This document shows positions 1 to 5,021 of a stretch of 5,127 nt of DNA, one piece after another. The notes beneath the pieces were generated by a model. That model worked only from the letters and a program-made list of their open reading frames with translations. It was not told where the DNA came from and made no database searches. This stretch comes from Pseudomonadota bacterium (GTDB lineage: Bacteria > Myxococcota > Myxococcia > Myxococcales > Anaeromyxobacteraceae), in contig JAEZXM010000049.1 in assembly GCA_023419875.1 (NCBI GenBank), positions 1-5,127 on the forward strand. Direction: 5' to 3'. The translations under genes and the position numbers were made by a program. How positions within the stretch are numbered: the first letter of the stretch is position 1; each line of letters begins with the position of its first letter.

Positions 1-875
1 GCCGTCACCAGGCCCGCGTACTGGTTCGTGTCCGCGTTCCGGACGTCCACCTCGGTGAGCTGCACGTCCACGCCGAGGGCCGCGAAGCTCGACAGCGTCG
101 TCTGGAAGTTCGAGGGGAGCGAGCTGCCGCCGGTGAAGTGCGTCTGCAGACCGACGCAGTCGATCGGCACGTTCCGGTTCTTGAAGTCCTGGATCATCCG
201 GTAGACGCCCTGCGTCTTCCCGTAGCTCCAGTTCTCGATGTTGTAGTCGTTGTAGCAGAGCTTCACGTTCGGGTCGGCGGCCCGCGCCGTCCGGAACGCC
301 ACCTCGATCCAGTCGTTCCCGGTCTGCTGGAGGTTCGAGTTCCGCCGGCTCCCGTCCTCGTTGAACGCCTCGTTCACCACGTCCCACGCCGAGAGCTTGC
401 CGCGGTAGTGGGCCATCACCCCGTTGATGTGGCTGATCATCGCGTTCCGCAGCGTCGTCCCGCTGATCCCTCCCCACCAGCTCGGCTGCTGCGAGTGCCA
501 GGCCAGCGTGTGCCCGCGGACCTGCATCCCCCGCTGCGTCGCCCAGTTGTAGATGTTGTCGCCCGACCCGAAGCTGAAGTTCCCCTGGCTCGGCTCGGTC
601 GCGTCCGGCTTCATCTCGTTCTCGGCCGTCACCGAGTTGAACTCGCGCGCCGCGATCGTGGTGTACGCCGAGGTCCCCAGCCGGCTGTTCGCGATCGCCA
701 CCCCGAAGTACCGGCCCGACCCCGCCGCGGCCGCGCCCAGCGTGGTGAAGTTCGTGGCGGCCGCCTCGGTCGTCGCCACATCGGAGCCGTCGCCGGCGGG
801 CTCGGTACCACAGGCGGAGAGCAATCCGACACAAAGCGCAACGAGCCACACGAGTCTCTTGGACGTCTGTGCCAT
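1..875 (-). CDS. GH10 endo-1,4-beta-xylanase, lipoprotein signal, C-terminus cut by window edge
   Basis: Translating the minus strand from the ATG at 875-873 gives 291 complete codons with no stop before base 1. The N-terminus has a short basic region (K6, R7), a hydrophobic core and a canonical lipobox L19-S20-A21-C22, so the mature enzyme is probably lipid-anchored at C22. Residues 50-291 are a clear GH10 TIM barrel: RYFGVAIANS near 55, TAENEMKPDA at 83-92, RGHTLAWHSQQPSW at 120-133, WDVVNEA at 164-170 with acid/base E169, and LTEVDVR at 273-279 with nucleophile E275. The sequence strongly resembles actinobacterial family 10 xylanases such as Streptomyces XlnA (recalled, not searched). The expected role is hydrolysis of internal beta-1,4-xylosidic bonds of xylan outside the cytoplasm. 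About 40-60 residues of the barrel, and any binding module, lie beyond the window. An AAAGGGA ribosome-binding site sits about 7 nt before the ATG. Codons are strongly GC-ending, like the neighbours. Confidence 0.96.
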   Translation of the reverse strand, partial: MAQTSKRLVWLVALCVGLLSACGTEPAGDGSDVATTEAAATNFTTLGAAAAGSGRYFGVAIANSRLGTSAYTTIAAREFNSVTAENEMKPDATEPSQGNFSFGSGDNIYNWATQRGMQVRGHTLAWHSQQPSWWGGISGTTLRNAMISHINGVMAHYRGKLSAWDVVNEAFNEDGSRRNSNLQQTGNDWIEVAFRTARAADPNVKLCYNDYNIENWSYGKTQGVYRMIQDFKNRNVPIDCVGLQTHFTGGSSLPSNFQTTLSSFAALGVDVQLTEVDVRNADTNQYAGLVT

Positions 876-1061
876 TGCAGATTCCCTTTCGTTTCCAGAA
901 CGGCGGCGACTGCTACCGCTTCGGTGCGAGACGAGATGGACCTGCGCGCTCGATCCGCGACGTGGAACACGAGTGGCCACGTCGCTGCCTCGAGCGCGCT
1001 CGGCGAGCGAGCTGCAGGAGCTGGTGCGAGGACGGCGCTGCTGCTGCATGCGTTCCTCAGG

Positions 1062-1081
1062 CCGGCGCAAACTCGCGCCGG
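1062..1081. repeat. GC-rich hairpin in the xylanase upstream region
   Basis: CCGGCGC at 1062-1068 is exactly complementary to GCGCCGG at 1075-1081, giving a 7-bp all-GC stem with a 6-nt loop. It lies 11 bp on the xylanase side of the 14-bp palindrome and about 190 nt before the xylanase ATG. If transcription starts near the palindrome it would form at the very 5' end of the mRNA, where it could stabilise the message. No T-run follows on either strand, so it does not look like a terminator. In DNA this GC-rich, a 7-bp GC stem can arise by chance. Confidence 0.35.
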
Positions 1082-1091
1082 GGGCCGGGGA

Positions 1092-1105
1092 TGTGAACGT
1101 TCACA
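1092..1105. promoter_or_regulatory. Perfect 14-bp palindrome, LacI-type operator candidate
   Basis: TGTGAACGTTCACA is a perfect palindrome centred on CG between 1098 and 1099. A central CG with TGTGAA/TTCACA half-sites is the usual form of LacI/GalR-family operators and resembles catabolite-responsive cre elements. It also contains TGTGA and TCACA, but they are 4 bp apart rather than the 6 bp of a CRP site. Flanking GGGG (1087-1090) and CCCC (1109-1112) extend the symmetry with a one-base offset. It lies about 217 bp before the xylanase ATG in an A/T-richer pocket. No LacI-family gene is in the window. The palindrome is directly visible; the regulator class is inferred. Confidence 0.55.
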
Positions 1106-1179
1106 ATTCCCCATGCGCTTCGCACCTCTTTGCTACGCAGTCAAGAGCCCCAATCGACTAGGGGTGCCAAGTCTTCGAA

Positions 1180-1197
1180 ATCTGAAACGCTTCAGAT
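1180..1197. promoter_or_regulatory. 18-bp inverted repeat, second LacI-type operator candidate
   Basis: Perfect 7-bp arms ATCTGAA (1180-1186) and TTCAGAT (1191-1197) flank the centre ACGC. The core TGAAACGCTTCA differs in one base from the symmetric TGAAACGTTTCA form common for LacI-family operators, and again has CG at its centre (1188/1189). Its centre lies 90 bp from that of the palindrome at 1092-1105. A pair of operators at this distance would allow DNA looping by a tetrameric repressor or binding of two dimers. It is upstream of the xylanase and 235 bp beyond the regulator stop codon. Binding and identity of the regulator are inferred. Confidence 0.5.
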
Positions 1198-1286
1198 GAT
1201 CGCGAACATCCACGCGTCCGTTGGCCTGCGCTCATGACGATTGGTCGGAGCGCGCACGAGCGGGACGCGATGCGTTGATCGAAACC

Positions 1287-1343
1287 AAGTGAAGCAGTCG
1301 GAAGCGAGAAGAAGCGGCCGCACCTTCCGAATGCTGTTCACTT
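1287..1343 (-). repeat. Large imperfect inverted repeat (stem-loop), possible terminator of the araC-type gene
   Basis: The left arm 1287-1304 pairs with the right arm 1324-1343 at 17 of 18 positions, with one mismatch (1297/1331) and one 2-nt bulge (1336-1337). The loop is 19 nt and contains the palindrome GCGGCCGC (1314-1321). The inner 7 pairs and the outer 6 pairs are uninterrupted. The structure starts 89 nt past the stop of the AraC-type gene in its transcription direction, so it could terminate or protect the 3' end of that mRNA. The U-tract after it on the minus strand is poor (GGTTTCG), so it is not a canonical intrinsic terminator. Alternatively it could be a binding site or a remnant of a small mobile repeat. 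The pairing is seen directly; the role is not established. Confidence 0.5.
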
Positions 1344-1432
1344 CGGGACCGAGGCCGCTGCCGCCGGAGGGCCGCGCCTTCCACCGGATCCGCAGAGCTG
1401 GATCAGCGTCGGAGACGCGTTCGGCCGTGCGC

Positions 1433-2221
1433 TCAGCGGAGCGCCGGCTCGAAGCGCTCCTCGAGCTGGCGACGGGCGCCGGCGAAGAAGGTCCGCGGCG
1501 GGGCGCCCACGTCTGCGCGGAAGGTCCGGCAGAGCTGGGAGTAGCTCCCGAAGCCGGCGTCCAGGGCGGCGGAGAGGAGCTCACCCGCGCCGAGATCGAT
1601 GCGACGGATGAAGTGGAGGAGCCGCACCCGGGTCCGGTAGCGGACCAGGGTGATCCCGACGTCCCGCCGGAAGTGACGGCCGATCTCCGTCGGGCCGGTG
1701 CGACCGAGCTGCGCGAGCGTCGTCCGGTCGAGCTCCGGGTGGAACGCAAGAGCCCGGAGCGCACGGCGGGTGAGCACGTGGATCGCCGGACCGGACCCCG
1801 CCGCGTCGCGGCGTGCGCCCATGGCGCGCCGCCACAGCTCGACGATCTGATCGTCCGACGCGGTGCGCTCGCAGATCGGGGTCGCCAGCGCGCAGAGCTC
1901 CTCGAGCGCCTTCTGGCTCAGGTGCGTACGGGAGGGCAGGAGCGCGCCGTCATCGAAGCCTCCGTCCAGCGACGCGAGGAGCTCGAGTCGGACGCCGATG
2001 GAGAAGAAACCGAGGTCGTGGCTCGCCTCGAGGAGGACGTGGTCCTGTCCCGGCGCGAAGGAGAGCAGGTCGCCCGCCCGAGCCCGGACCACGCTCTCGC
2101 CGATCCCGAACGTCCCCTCGCCGGCGTAGAGGACGTTGAGCTCCGGCTCGAAGTGGAAGTGGCGCGGGCGCAGCAGGTTCGGGTGGAAACGCCACACCTG
2201 CCCGCGCACCCAAGGCTTCAT
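1433..2221 (-). CDS. AraC-family transcriptional regulator with cupin sensor domain
   Basis: This is a 262-aa regulator of usual AraC-family length. Residues about 18-66 (RHFHFEPELNVLYAGEGTF, then AGDLLSFAPGQDH) are the N-terminal cupin barrel that binds the effector in AraC-type sensors. Residues 167-246 are the DNA-binding domain: first HTH around TTLAQLGRTGPTEIGRHFRRDVG, second HTH around ELLSAALDAGFGSYSQLCRTFRADVGAPPRTFF, which matches the AraC signature including the conserved AGF-x-SYSQLCRTF-x-x-x-VG pattern. The effector cannot be read from sequence; the neighbours make a xylan or beta-glucan oligosaccharide plausible. The gene is divergent from the GH16 licheninase and collinear with the GH10 xylanase, so it probably controls one or both. 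I chose the ATG at 2221 because AGGGA lies 9 nt upstream. The in-frame GTG at 2254 (11 residues longer) has no clear RBS and falls about where the putative promoter would start transcription. Confidence 0.93.
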   Translation of the reverse strand: MKPWVRGQVWRFHPNLLRPRHFHFEPELNVLYAGEGTFGIGESVVRARAGDLLSFAPGQDHVLLEASHDLGFFSIGVRLELLASLDGGFDDGALLPSRTHLSQKALEELCALATPICERTASDDQIVELWRRAMGARRDAAGSGPAIHVLTRRALRALAFHPELDRTTLAQLGRTGPTEIGRHFRRDVGITLVRYRTRVRLLHFIRRIDLGAGELLSAALDAGFGSYSQLCRTFRADVGAPPRTFFAGARRQLEERFEPALR

Positions 2222-2230
2222 CGTGTGAAA

Positions 2231-2235
2231 TCCCT
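2231..2235 (-). promoter_or_regulatory. Ribosome-binding site deciding the araC-type start
   Basis: On the minus strand AGGGA (2235-2231) lies 9 nt before the ATG at 2221-2219. No comparable purine-rich motif lies before the alternative GTG at 2254, so this site favours the shorter 262-aa product. Confidence 0.5.
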
Positions 2236-2260
2236 GGTATACCGCGCAGTCCACGGGCCC

Positions 2261-2290
2261 ATTCTAGCGCGCCGGCCCGATACCTGCCGA
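2261..2290 (-). promoter_or_regulatory. Putative sigma70-type promoter of the araC-type gene
   Basis: On the minus strand TAGAAT (2266-2261) matches the TATAAT consensus at 5 of 6 positions. TCGGCA (2290-2285) matches TTGACA at 4 of 6, with an 18-bp spacer. Transcription would start near 2254, leaving a leader of about 30 nt that contains the AGGGA ribosome-binding site before the ATG at 2221. The match is moderate, and GC-rich bacteria often depart from this consensus, so it is only a candidate. Confidence 0.35.
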
Positions 2291-2462
2291 GAGGGGCCGG
2301 CGGCGGCAGCCCTACCGCCCCCACGAAATGCGAATGTCCTCCGGCCGCCGGACTCCATCCGGGGACCCCGGGGACGCGGGGTTTGCAATTCGAGGGGTTC
2401 GCGGGGGCCGGCCTTTCGCTGCGAGATCGAGGTCTCGTACCCTGCGCCAATCAAACCACGAC

Positions 2463-2493
2463 GTGGGGCGAAGTACCCGTGTTCCCGCCCCAC
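2463..2493. promoter_or_regulatory. Inverted repeat with perfect 8-bp arms upstream of licheninase
   Basis: GTGGGGCG (2463-2470) and CGCCCCAC (2486-2493) are perfectly complementary across a 15-nt spacer. The repeat ends 49 nt before the licheninase ATG. It could be an operator with half-sites about two helical turns apart (centre-to-centre 23 bp), or a stem-loop in the 5' leader of the mRNA. It is not followed by a T-run. The arms are GC-rich, so chance occurrence is possible; the position just upstream of a likely regulated gene is what makes it worth recording. Confidence 0.45.
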
Positions 2494-2531
2494 ACCGCTC
2501 ATCTGCGCTCCCGCGTCCGCGGGCGCGCGAC

Positions 2532-2535
2532 GGAG
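2532..2535 (+). promoter_or_regulatory. Shine-Dalgarno site fixing the licheninase start
   Basis: GGAG at 2532-2535 lies 7 nt before the ATG at 2543, ideal spacing. The reading frame stays open far upstream (back to about 1241), but that part only reads the antisense of the AraC-type gene. The RBS, and the signal peptide that begins immediately after this ATG, fix the true start here. Confidence 0.7.
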
Positions 2536-2542
2536 ATCGGCC

Positions 2543-5002
2543 ATGACCACGAACCTTTCGCGTATCCGACGCGCCGCGGTGCTCGCCGCGGCGCTTTCGT
2601 TCGCCTGTGGCGCGCCGCCGGAGGAGGACTCCTCCGCCGCCGGCTCGTCCCCGGCGAGCGCGCTCCGCACGACCGCCCTCTCCGATCAGTTCAACGCGTA
2701 CGACTCGTCGACGTGGGAGATGGCGAACTGGGCGAACGGGAATCCGTTCAACTGCGGCTTCCTCCCCGACCACGTCACGTTCTCCAGCGGCTCCATGCGC
2801 CTGCGGCTCGACAACGTGCCCAGCTCCGGGAAGCAGTACAGCGGCGGGGAGTACCGGACCCGGGACACCTTCTCCTACGGCCGGTTCGAGACGCGCATGA
2901 TCGCCGCCAAGGGAAGCGGGCTCGTGACCTCGTTCTTCACCTACACCGGGTCCCCCTGGGACGAGATCGACGTGGAGATCCTGGGGAAGAACACCACCCA
3001 GGCCCAGTTCAACTACTTCGTCAACGGCGTCGGCGGGCACGAGCGCATCGTCGACCTCGGCTTCGACGCGAGCGCCGGGTATCACACCTACGCGTTCGAA
3101 TGGGAGCCCAACGCGATCCGCTGGTACGTCGACGGCGTCCTGAAGCACACCGCGACCGGCTCGCCCACCACCCTGCCCAGCCACCCCATGCAGATCATGA
3201 TGAACCTGTGGAACGGGATCGGCGTCGACAGCTGGCTCGGGCCCTTCACCTACGCCGGACCGTACACCGCCACCTACGATTACGCGTCGTACGCGCCGCC
3301 CGGGAGCTCGAGCTTCGCGCTCACGGTGTCGAAGACCGGGTCTGGCAGCGGCACGGTCACCTCGAACCCCTCGGGCATCAACTGCGGCGGCACCTGCTCC
3401 GCGAACTACTCGAGCGGCACGAACGTCACGCTCTCCGCCTCCCCCACCTCCCCCTCGACCTTCGGCGGCTGGAGCGGAGCATGCTCCGGCACCGGAACCT
3501 GCATCGTGAGCATGACCGCCGCGCGGTCGGTCACGGCCACCTTCAACGGGACCTCGAGCTACGCGCTCACGGTGGCGAAGTCTGGATCCGGCAGCGGCAC
3601 GGTCACTTCGAACCCCTCGGGCATCAACTGCGGCAGCACGTGCTCCGCGAGCTACTCGAGCGGCACCGCCGTCACGCTCTCCGCGAGCCCCGCCTCCGGC
3701 TCGACTTTCGGCGGCTGGAGCGGCGCCTGCACCGGCACCGGGAGCTGCATCGTGACCATGACGACCGCCCGGTCCGTCACCGCCACCTTCAACGGGCAGC
3801 AGCAGGGTGGGCCGGTCTCCATCAACGCCGGCGGCGGTGCGACCGGCACCTTCGTCGCCGACGTCAACTTCTCGGGCGGGAACACGTCCTCCACGTCCAA
3901 CGCGATCGACACCTCGCTCGTCTCCGGGACGGTGCCTCCGCAGGCCGTGTTCCAGACGGAGCGCTGGGGTGACTCCACCTACACGATCCCGGGCCTGACC
4001 GCGGGGAGCCCCTACAGCGTGACGCTCTACTTCGCCGAGATCTACTGGACGGCCGCGGGCCGGCGCACCTTCAACGTCGCCGTCAACGGCGCGACGGTCC
4101 TCTCCGCCTTCGACGTCTTCGTGGCAGCGGGCGGCGCGCGGAAGGGGATCGCCCGGTCGTTCAACACGACGGCGAACGGCAACGGCCAGGTCGTGATCCA
4201 GTTCACGAGGAGCGGGGGCGTGGACAACCCGACGATCGCGGGCATCGTGATCGCGGACGGCAGCGTCGGCACCGGCTATACGCTCAGCGTGAACAAGGCG
4301 GGCACCGGCAGCGGCACGGTCGCCGGCGGCGCCATCAACTGCGGCTCGACCTGCACGGCCGCGAACCTCGCGAGCGGTACGAGCGTGACCCTGACGGCCA
4401 CGCCCGCCTCCGGCTCGACCTTCGTGGGCTGGAGCGGCGCGTGCACCGGCTCGGGCAGCTGCGTCGCCTCGATGACCGCCGACCGGACGGTCACCGCCAC
4501 GTTCAACACGACCGGCGGCACCGGCTTCACGCTCTCGGTGAACAAGGCGGGCACCGGCACCGGCACGGTGGCCGGCGGCCCGATCAACTGCGGCTCGACG
4601 TGCGCGGTCGCGGACCTCCCGAGCAGCACGACCGTGACCCTGACGGCGACGCCTGCCTCCGGCTCGACCTTCGTGGGCTGGAGCGGCGCGTGCAGTGGCA
4701 CAGGGAGCTGCGTCACCTCCATGACCTCGGATCGGACGGTCACCGCCACGTTCAACACGAGCGGCACCGGCTCCTGCACGACCGCGACGGGTGGCCAGAG
4801 CGGCAACTTCAACACCACCGGCGCCGTCTGCTACACGGTCAACACCAACATCAATGGCTGGGGCTGCTCCAACGCGGCCGGCCGGACCGTGACGGTCAAC
4901 GGCACGTCGGTGACCTGCGGGCAGCCGCTGCCCGGGAGCGCACCCTACACGTTCAGCTTCAGCGCCGGGACGTACCCCTGGGCCAGCTTCTACTGGTGGT
5001 AA
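2543..5002 (+). CDS. Secreted multidomain GH16 licheninase (beta-1,3-1,4-glucanase) with B-repeats, malectin domain and C-terminal aromatic module
   Basis: The product is 819 aa. Residues 1-22 are a signal peptide (R7, R9, R10, hydrophobic core, then SFAC22). C22 suggests a lipoprotein, but -3 is Ser rather than Leu, so cleavage by signal peptidase I remains possible. Residues 46-251 are a GH16 domain of the Bacillus lichenase type: FNAYDSSTW, FSYGRFETRM, SFFTYTG, catalytic WDEIDVE at 139-145 (nucleophile E141, D143, acid/base E145), FNYFVNGVGGHE, LGFDASAGYHTYAFEW and MMNLWNGIGVDSWLG. This predicts cleavage of beta-1,4 bonds next to beta-1,3 bonds in mixed-linkage glucan. Then come Cys-rich InlB-like B-repeats (258-335, 340-417), a malectin/CBM57-like domain (425-573, with ERWGD, LYFAEIYW and RTFNVAVNG), two more B-repeats (579-655, 662-738) and a small module (742-819; C745, C763, C775, C792; ends FYWW). 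Classical Bacillus lichenases are only about 240 aa. The non-catalytic part probably binds glycans or acts as a stalk. Transcribed divergently from the AraC-type regulator. Confidence 0.95.
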   Translation: MTTNLSRIRRAAVLAAALSFACGAPPEEDSSAAGSSPASALRTTALSDQFNAYDSSTWEMANWANGNPFNCGFLPDHVTFSSGSMRLRLDNVPSSGKQYSGGEYRTRDTFSYGRFETRMIAAKGSGLVTSFFTYTGSPWDEIDVEILGKNTTQAQFNYFVNGVGGHERIVDLGFDASAGYHTYAFEWEPNAIRWYVDGVLKHTATGSPTTLPSHPMQIMMNLWNGIGVDSWLGPFTYAGPYTATYDYASYAPPGSSSFALTVSKTGSGSGTVTSNPSGINCGGTCSANYSSGTNVTLSASPTSPSTFGGWSGACSGTGTCIVSMTAARSVTATFNGTSSYALTVAKSGSGSGTVTSNPSGINCGSTCSASYSSGTAVTLSASPASGSTFGGWSGACTGTGSCIVTMTTARSVTATFNGQQQGGPVSINAGGGATGTFVADVNFSGGNTSSTSNAIDTSLVSGTVPPQAVFQTERWGDSTYTIPGLTAGSPYSVTLYFAEIYWTAAGRRTFNVAVNGATVLSAFDVFVAAGGARKGIARSFNTTANGNGQVVIQFTRSGGVDNPTIAGIVIADGSVGTGYTLSVNKAGTGSGTVAGGAINCGSTCTAANLASGTSVTLTATPASGSTFVGWSGACTGSGSCVASMTADRTVTATFNTTGGTGFTLSVNKAGTGTGTVAGGPINCGSTCAVADLPSSTTVTLTATPASGSTFVGWSGACSGTGSCVTSMTSDRTVTATFNTSGTGSCTTATGGQSGNFNTTGAVCYTVNTNINGWGCSNAAGRTVTVNGTSVTCGQPLPGSAPYTFSFSAGTYPWASFYWW
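3314..3793 (+). repeat. Tandem B-repeat pair 1-2 within licheninase (234-bp units)
   Basis: Two 78-codon units at 3314-3547 and 3560-3793 start 246 bp apart. By hand alignment 66 of 78 residues are identical, and long stretches are nearly identical at DNA level (3345-3387 versus 3591-3633). Each unit has four Cys in the pattern INCGxTC and GAC-x4-C, suggesting two disulfides per repeat, and ends in SVTATFN. The pattern (LTV-x-K-x-G-x-G-x-V, GWSGAC, TATFN) fits the divergent InlB B-repeat family found in bacterial surface and secreted proteins. Confidence 0.85.
4277..4756 (+). repeat. Tandem B-repeat pair 3-4 within licheninase (231-bp units)
   Basis: Two 77-codon units at 4277-4507 and 4526-4756 start 249 bp apart. 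By hand alignment 64 of 77 residues match, and a 40-bp stretch is identical between 4406-4445 and 4655-4694. They share the four-Cys B-repeat pattern of units 1-2, but carry AGG in place of SNPSG, and FVGW in place of FGGW. They are thus closer to each other than to units 1-2. The malectin-like domain (3815-4261) separates the two pairs. Confidence 0.85.
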
Positions 5003-5021
5003 ACCCGGCCGAGCAGGATCG

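Larger units (their letters stand above)
876..1432. other. Non-coding regulatory region between araC-type gene and xylanase
   Basis: This 557-bp stretch separates the stop of the AraC-type gene from the start of the collinear xylanase. No frame in it translates to a recognisable protein; the open frames crossing it are low-complexity, Arg/Pro/Ala-rich readings of GC-rich DNA. Its composition is less GC-rich than the genes, especially around 1090-1200 and 1280-1345. It holds a 14-bp perfect palindrome (1092-1105), an 18-bp inverted repeat (1180-1197), a GC hairpin (1062-1081) and a large imperfect stem-loop (1287-1343). The xylanase promoter should lie here, but I could not place convincing -35/-10 boxes. 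The gap length and structure suggest that the xylanase has its own promoter rather than reading through from the regulator. Confidence 0.7.
2222..2542. other. Divergent intergenic region between araC-type gene and licheninase
   Basis: These 321 bp lie between two head-to-head genes and must hold both promoters. On the araC side there is a plausible sigma70-like box pair (2261-2290) and an 8-bp palindrome GGTATACC (2236-2243) in the leader. On the licheninase side there is an inverted repeat with 8-bp arms (2463-2493), a weaker inverted repeat CGAGA-N6-TCTCG (2422-2437) and a Shine-Dalgarno sequence (2532-2535). I found no convincing -35/-10 pair for the licheninase. The middle (about 2340-2410) is G/C-homopolymer rich, with no coding content on either strand. 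Confidence 0.6.

Noticed and set aside
1139..1144. TTGACT on the minus strand as -35 box of the xylanase promoter
   Set aside because: No -10-like hexamer is found 16-19 bp downstream; the bases there are GC-rich (GAAGCG and neighbours).
1154..1170. Sigma-54-like TTGGCAC on the minus strand before the xylanase
   Set aside because: The -24 half is good, but at the -12 position the sequence has CG instead of the required GC and lacks TTGC.
138..1199. 353-codon open frame on the plus strand opposite the xylanase
   Set aside because: It is antisense to a well-supported GH10 gene, Arg/Val/Pro-rich and without recognisable motifs.
1192..1764. 190-codon minus-strand open frame overlapping the end of the AraC-type gene
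   Set aside because: It is in a different frame from the conserved AraC domain, and its translation is Ser/Arg-rich with no motif.
2359..2371. CCGGGGACCCCGG palindrome in the divergent region
   Set aside because: It is a short G/C-homopolymer palindrome with a one-base centre; likely by chance in this composition and unlike known operators.
2422..2437. CGAGA-N6-TCTCG inverted repeat upstream of the licheninase
   Set aside because: The arms are only 5 bp and do not extend; mentioned within the intergenic entry but too weak to call as a site.
1241..2542. Upstream extension of the licheninase reading frame to an ATG at 1241
   Set aside because: The frame is open only because it reads antisense to the AraC-type gene in GC-rich DNA. 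The true start at 2543 has a Shine-Dalgarno site and a signal peptide directly after it.
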